Assembly: GCA_004554555.1 (NCBI GenBank)
Contig: SFLN01000096.1
Span: forward strand, 1-7,209
Direction: 5' to 3'
From: [Eubacterium] saphenum
GTDB taxonomy: Bacteria; Bacillota; Clostridia; Oscillospirales; Ruminococcaceae
DNA: 7,209 nt
A model generated the notes under the pieces. That model worked only from the letters and a program-made list of their open reading frames with translations. It ran no database searches and was not told the DNA's origin. Below, piece after piece: positions 5,667 to 7,209 of this stretch; the stretch's first letter is position 1, and each line of letters starts with the position of its first letter. The translations under genes were made by a program, and so were the position numbers.

Positions 5667-6399
5667 CTTCATTCAGATACAGCCCCTCAGGCGGCAGCGT
5701 CACTCCCCCAAAATCGCGGTTTCTCGTCAAAAGCGCGGATTTTATATCGTCCTCGGTGCGCTTTCCCTCGCTGATGTAGATAAGCGTTCCCGCTAAAATC
5801 CGCACCATATTGTACAAAAAGCCGTTTCCGCGGATTTTTATTTCGACAACACCCGCGTTCTCCGAAACCGTAACCTCATAAATCGTCCGAACCGTTGACT
5901 TAACCCGCGCTTTTCCCTCGGCACGGCAAAACGCCCCGAAATCGTGCTCACCGACAAAAAGCTGCGCCGCGTGCCGCATTTTCTCGATATCCAGCGCGTA
6001 CGGGTAGTGATAAGCCAGATTTTGAAGAAAAACATCACGATTTGGCTTGTTGTTGATTAAGTACACATATTCCTTGGATTTGGTGCAAAAACGCGCGTGA
6101 AAATCCTCGTCCGCGTCCTCGCACGAAAGCACCGCGATATCCGACGGCAAAATCGTGTTCATTCCTTTTACAAAGCCGCTGCACGGTATCTTTGAGTCGG
6201 TTTTGAAGTTGAAGCAAAACCGCCTTGCGTGAACGCCCGCGTCGGTTCTCGAGCAGCCGTAAATCACGGGCGGGGCGCATTTCAAGAGCTTCCCTATCGC
6301 CTTTTCAACAACCTCTTGAACCGAAATCGCGTTCTCCTGCCGCTGAAATCCGTGATAGTCAGCGCCGTTGTACGCGATGAAAACCTTTAAGTTGCGCAT
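5650..6399 (-). CDS. truA: tRNA pseudouridine(38-40) synthase TruA
   Basis: This 249-residue enzyme converts uridine to pseudouridine at positions 38-40 in the anticodon arm of many tRNAs. The length is normal for the family. Visible features are the N-terminal YHGFQRQ (15-21), the catalytic aspartate D53 in SRTDAGVHA (50-58), the active-site tyrosine region KEYVYLI (109-115), the GNGFLYNMVR motif (191-200), and the C-terminal PPEGLYL (236-242). The start at 6399 has AAGGAG (6410-6405) 5 nt upstream. That site lies inside the preceding DUF3781 gene, which overlaps truA by 13 nt in another frame. Placement just after ecfT is the usual Firmicutes order. The TGA stop forms part of the next operon's -35 element. 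Confidence 0.96.
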   Translation of the reverse strand: MRNLKVFIAYNGADYHGFQRQENAISVQEVVEKAIGKLLKCAPPVIYGCSRTDAGVHARRFCFNFKTDSKIPCSGFVKGMNTILPSDIAVLSCEDADEDFHARFCTKSKEYVYLINNKPNRDVFLQNLAYHYPYALDIEKMRHAAQLFVGEHDFGAFCRAEGKARVKSTVRTIYEVTVSENAGVVEIKIRGNGFLYNMVRILAGTLIYISEGKRTEDDIKSALLTRNRDFGGVTLPPEGLYLNEVYYNT

Positions 6400-6659
6400 T
6401 TTCGCTCCTTAACGCAAATTTGCTTTGCCGTGATAATTGTATAACTAAACGAATTTACCGTTATGACAACATTCTCGGCTTCGCAGTACCAGTTCTTCCC
6501 GTTTTTTCGGATTTTGCAGTTTTTGTCGGCAATTATCTTTCGGCAAAAATCCACAACATCAGCGCAGTCGATTTTCAGATTTTTCCTTATTCTTTCCTCG
6601 CCTAGAGGCGTTGTGTGAAGCCGATTTAAATTTGACCGCAAAATCCCGCTGTTATCCAT
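6387..6659 (-). CDS. Small DUF3781-like protein
   Basis: A 90-residue soluble protein with no signal peptide or membrane segment. Two blocks match my memory of the DUF3781 family: NLNRLHTTPLGEERIRKNL (10-28) and GKNWYCE (54-60) followed by ITVNSFSYTIITAK (66-79). The function of that family is unknown. It has five cysteines (C32, C39, C48, C59, C82) plus C88 in the tail. The last ten or so residues appear to extend past the usual end of the conserved block and overlap the truA start. The ATG at 6659 is preceded by AAGGAG (6669-6664), so the start is firm. It lies between ecfT and truA, which are commonly direct neighbours in Firmicutes, so it looks like an insertion into an older operon, transcribed with it. 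Confidence 0.75.
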   Translation of the reverse strand: MDNSGILRSNLNRLHTTPLGEERIRKNLKIDCADVVDFCRKIIADKNCKIRKNGKNWYCEAENVVITVNSFSYTIITAKQICVKERKCAT

Positions 6660-6663
6660 AAAT

Positions 6664-6671
6664 CTCCTTTA
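6664..6671 (-). promoter_or_regulatory. Ribosome binding site of the DUF3781-like gene overlapping the ecfT stop
   Basis: On the minus strand TAAAGGAG contains the ecfT TAA stop (6671-6669) followed at once by the Shine-Dalgarno AAGGAG (6669-6664), 4 nt before the ATG at 6659. The spacing is short but workable, and the arrangement indicates coupled translation. Confidence 0.75.
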
Positions 6672-7209
6672 CGGGATAATCGGAAAACAGTTCAGCACGA
6701 TTATCCCCGCAAACAAAGTCAGCATAATCACAATTGCGATAATATCCCGCGCGGCGATTTTCAGCTGCCGCATACGCGTTCTTCCCTCGCCGCCCTTGTA
6801 GCAGCGGCACTCCATCGCCGTGGCAAGCTCGTTCGCCCTCTTGAACGCCGAAACAAACAGCGGGATTATTATCGGCACAAGCGCCTTTGCTCGTTTCAGA
6901 AAGCCGCCCGAGTCAAGCTCCGCGCCTCTCGCCTTCTGCGCGGACATAATTTTGTCCGTTTCCTCGACAAGCGTCGGTATAAACCGCAGCGCAATCGTCA
7001 TCATCATCGACAGCTCGTGTACGGGAAACCGCACCTTTTTAAGCGGCGACATAAGCCGCTCGATTGCGTCCGTGAGCATAATCGGCGAAGTCGTGTAGGT
7101 CAGAAGCGACATTCCCACGATAAGCGAAACTATCCTCAAAAGCATAAAACACGACATTCTTATGCCCTCGGGGTAAATCGAGATTATCCACCACTGAAAC
7201 AGCGGCTTT
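6669..7209 (-). CDS. ecfT: Energy-coupling factor transporter transmembrane protein EcfT (5' end missing)
   Basis: The C-terminal 179 residues of the EcfT scaffold are visible; usual EcfT has about 260-270, so roughly 85-90 N-terminal residues lie outside. EcfT couples the ATPases EcfA1/EcfA2 to substrate-binding S components for vitamins and metals. The frame is open to the window edge, beginning KPLFQWWIISIYPEGIRM. An ATG exists at 7157, but the conserved YPEG...LRIV region lies across it, so it is internal. Diagnostic features are TTSPIMLTDAIERLMSPL, ALRFIPTLVEE, the first coupling motif AQKARGAE and the second coupling motif AMECRCYKG, where C-R-C stands at the usual A-R-G/C position. A final membrane segment (AIVIMLTLFAGIIVL) ends the protein. 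The ecfA genes are expected just upstream, outside the window. Confidence 0.93.
   Translation of the reverse strand, partial: KPLFQWWIISIYPEGIRMSCFMLLRIVSLIVGMSLLTYTTSPIMLTDAIERLMSPLKKVRFPVHELSMMMTIALRFIPTLVEETDKIMSAQKARGAELDSGGFLKRAKALVPIIIPLFVSAFKRANELATAMECRCYKGGEGRTRMRQLKIAARDIIAIVIMLTLFAGIIVLNCFPIIP

Noticed and set aside
7155..7157. ATG at 7157 as the true start of the ecfT product
   Set aside because: The frame stays open to the window edge with family-like sequence upstream (YPEGIRM), and 162 residues would be far short of EcfT.

Overview
The window looks like a chromosomal housekeeping stretch from a low-to-moderate GC Gram-positive bacterium, most likely a member of class Clostridia (Oscillospiraceae/Ruminococcaceae-like). 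The evidence is the purine-rich Shine-Dalgarno sites, two near-consensus sigma-A promoters, an ecfT-truA neighbourhood typical of Firmicutes, and a Clp ATPase with an N-terminal ClpE-type zinc finger. No mobile element, CRISPR array, tRNA or rRNA was seen. All eight genes lie on the minus strand, so transcription runs from high to low coordinates.

Right part (7209 to 5650): the C-terminal two thirds of ecfT (membrane subunit of ECF vitamin/metal transporters), then a 90-residue DUF3781-like protein, then truA (tRNA pseudouridine synthase). These three are tightly packed: one ribosome binding site overlaps the preceding stop codon, and the next gene pair overlaps by 13 nt. This is one operon whose promoter lies outside the window.

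Middle part (5649 to 305): a strong extended -10 promoter, embedded in a 13-bp inverted repeat that begins inside the end of truA, drives a second operon. Its genes are a membrane-anchored beta-propeller-like protein (DUF5711-like), a CvpA-family membrane protein with an unusually large extracytoplasmic insertion, a ClpE-type AAA+ unfoldase, and a short-chain dehydrogenase that most resembles the elongation factor P 5-aminopentanone reductase (YmfI-type) branch. The genes are 17, 10 or -4 nt apart, so they are probably co-translated. The predicted transcript of this operon may begin exactly at an ATG of a five-codon leader frame.

Left part (304 to 1): a weak candidate terminator, a second strong sigma-A promoter, a small hairpin just before a good ribosome binding site, and the first 49 codons of a gene I do not recognise.

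Functionally the window joins vitamin/metal uptake, tRNA modification, a possible cell-envelope module (DUF5711 + CvpA), protein quality control (ClpE with ClpP elsewhere) and possibly EF-P maturation. No clearly new system is visible. The points most worth a second look are the repeat-flanked promoter with its mini leader frame, the DUF3781 gene placed between ecfT and truA, and the DUF5711-CvpA-ClpE operon.
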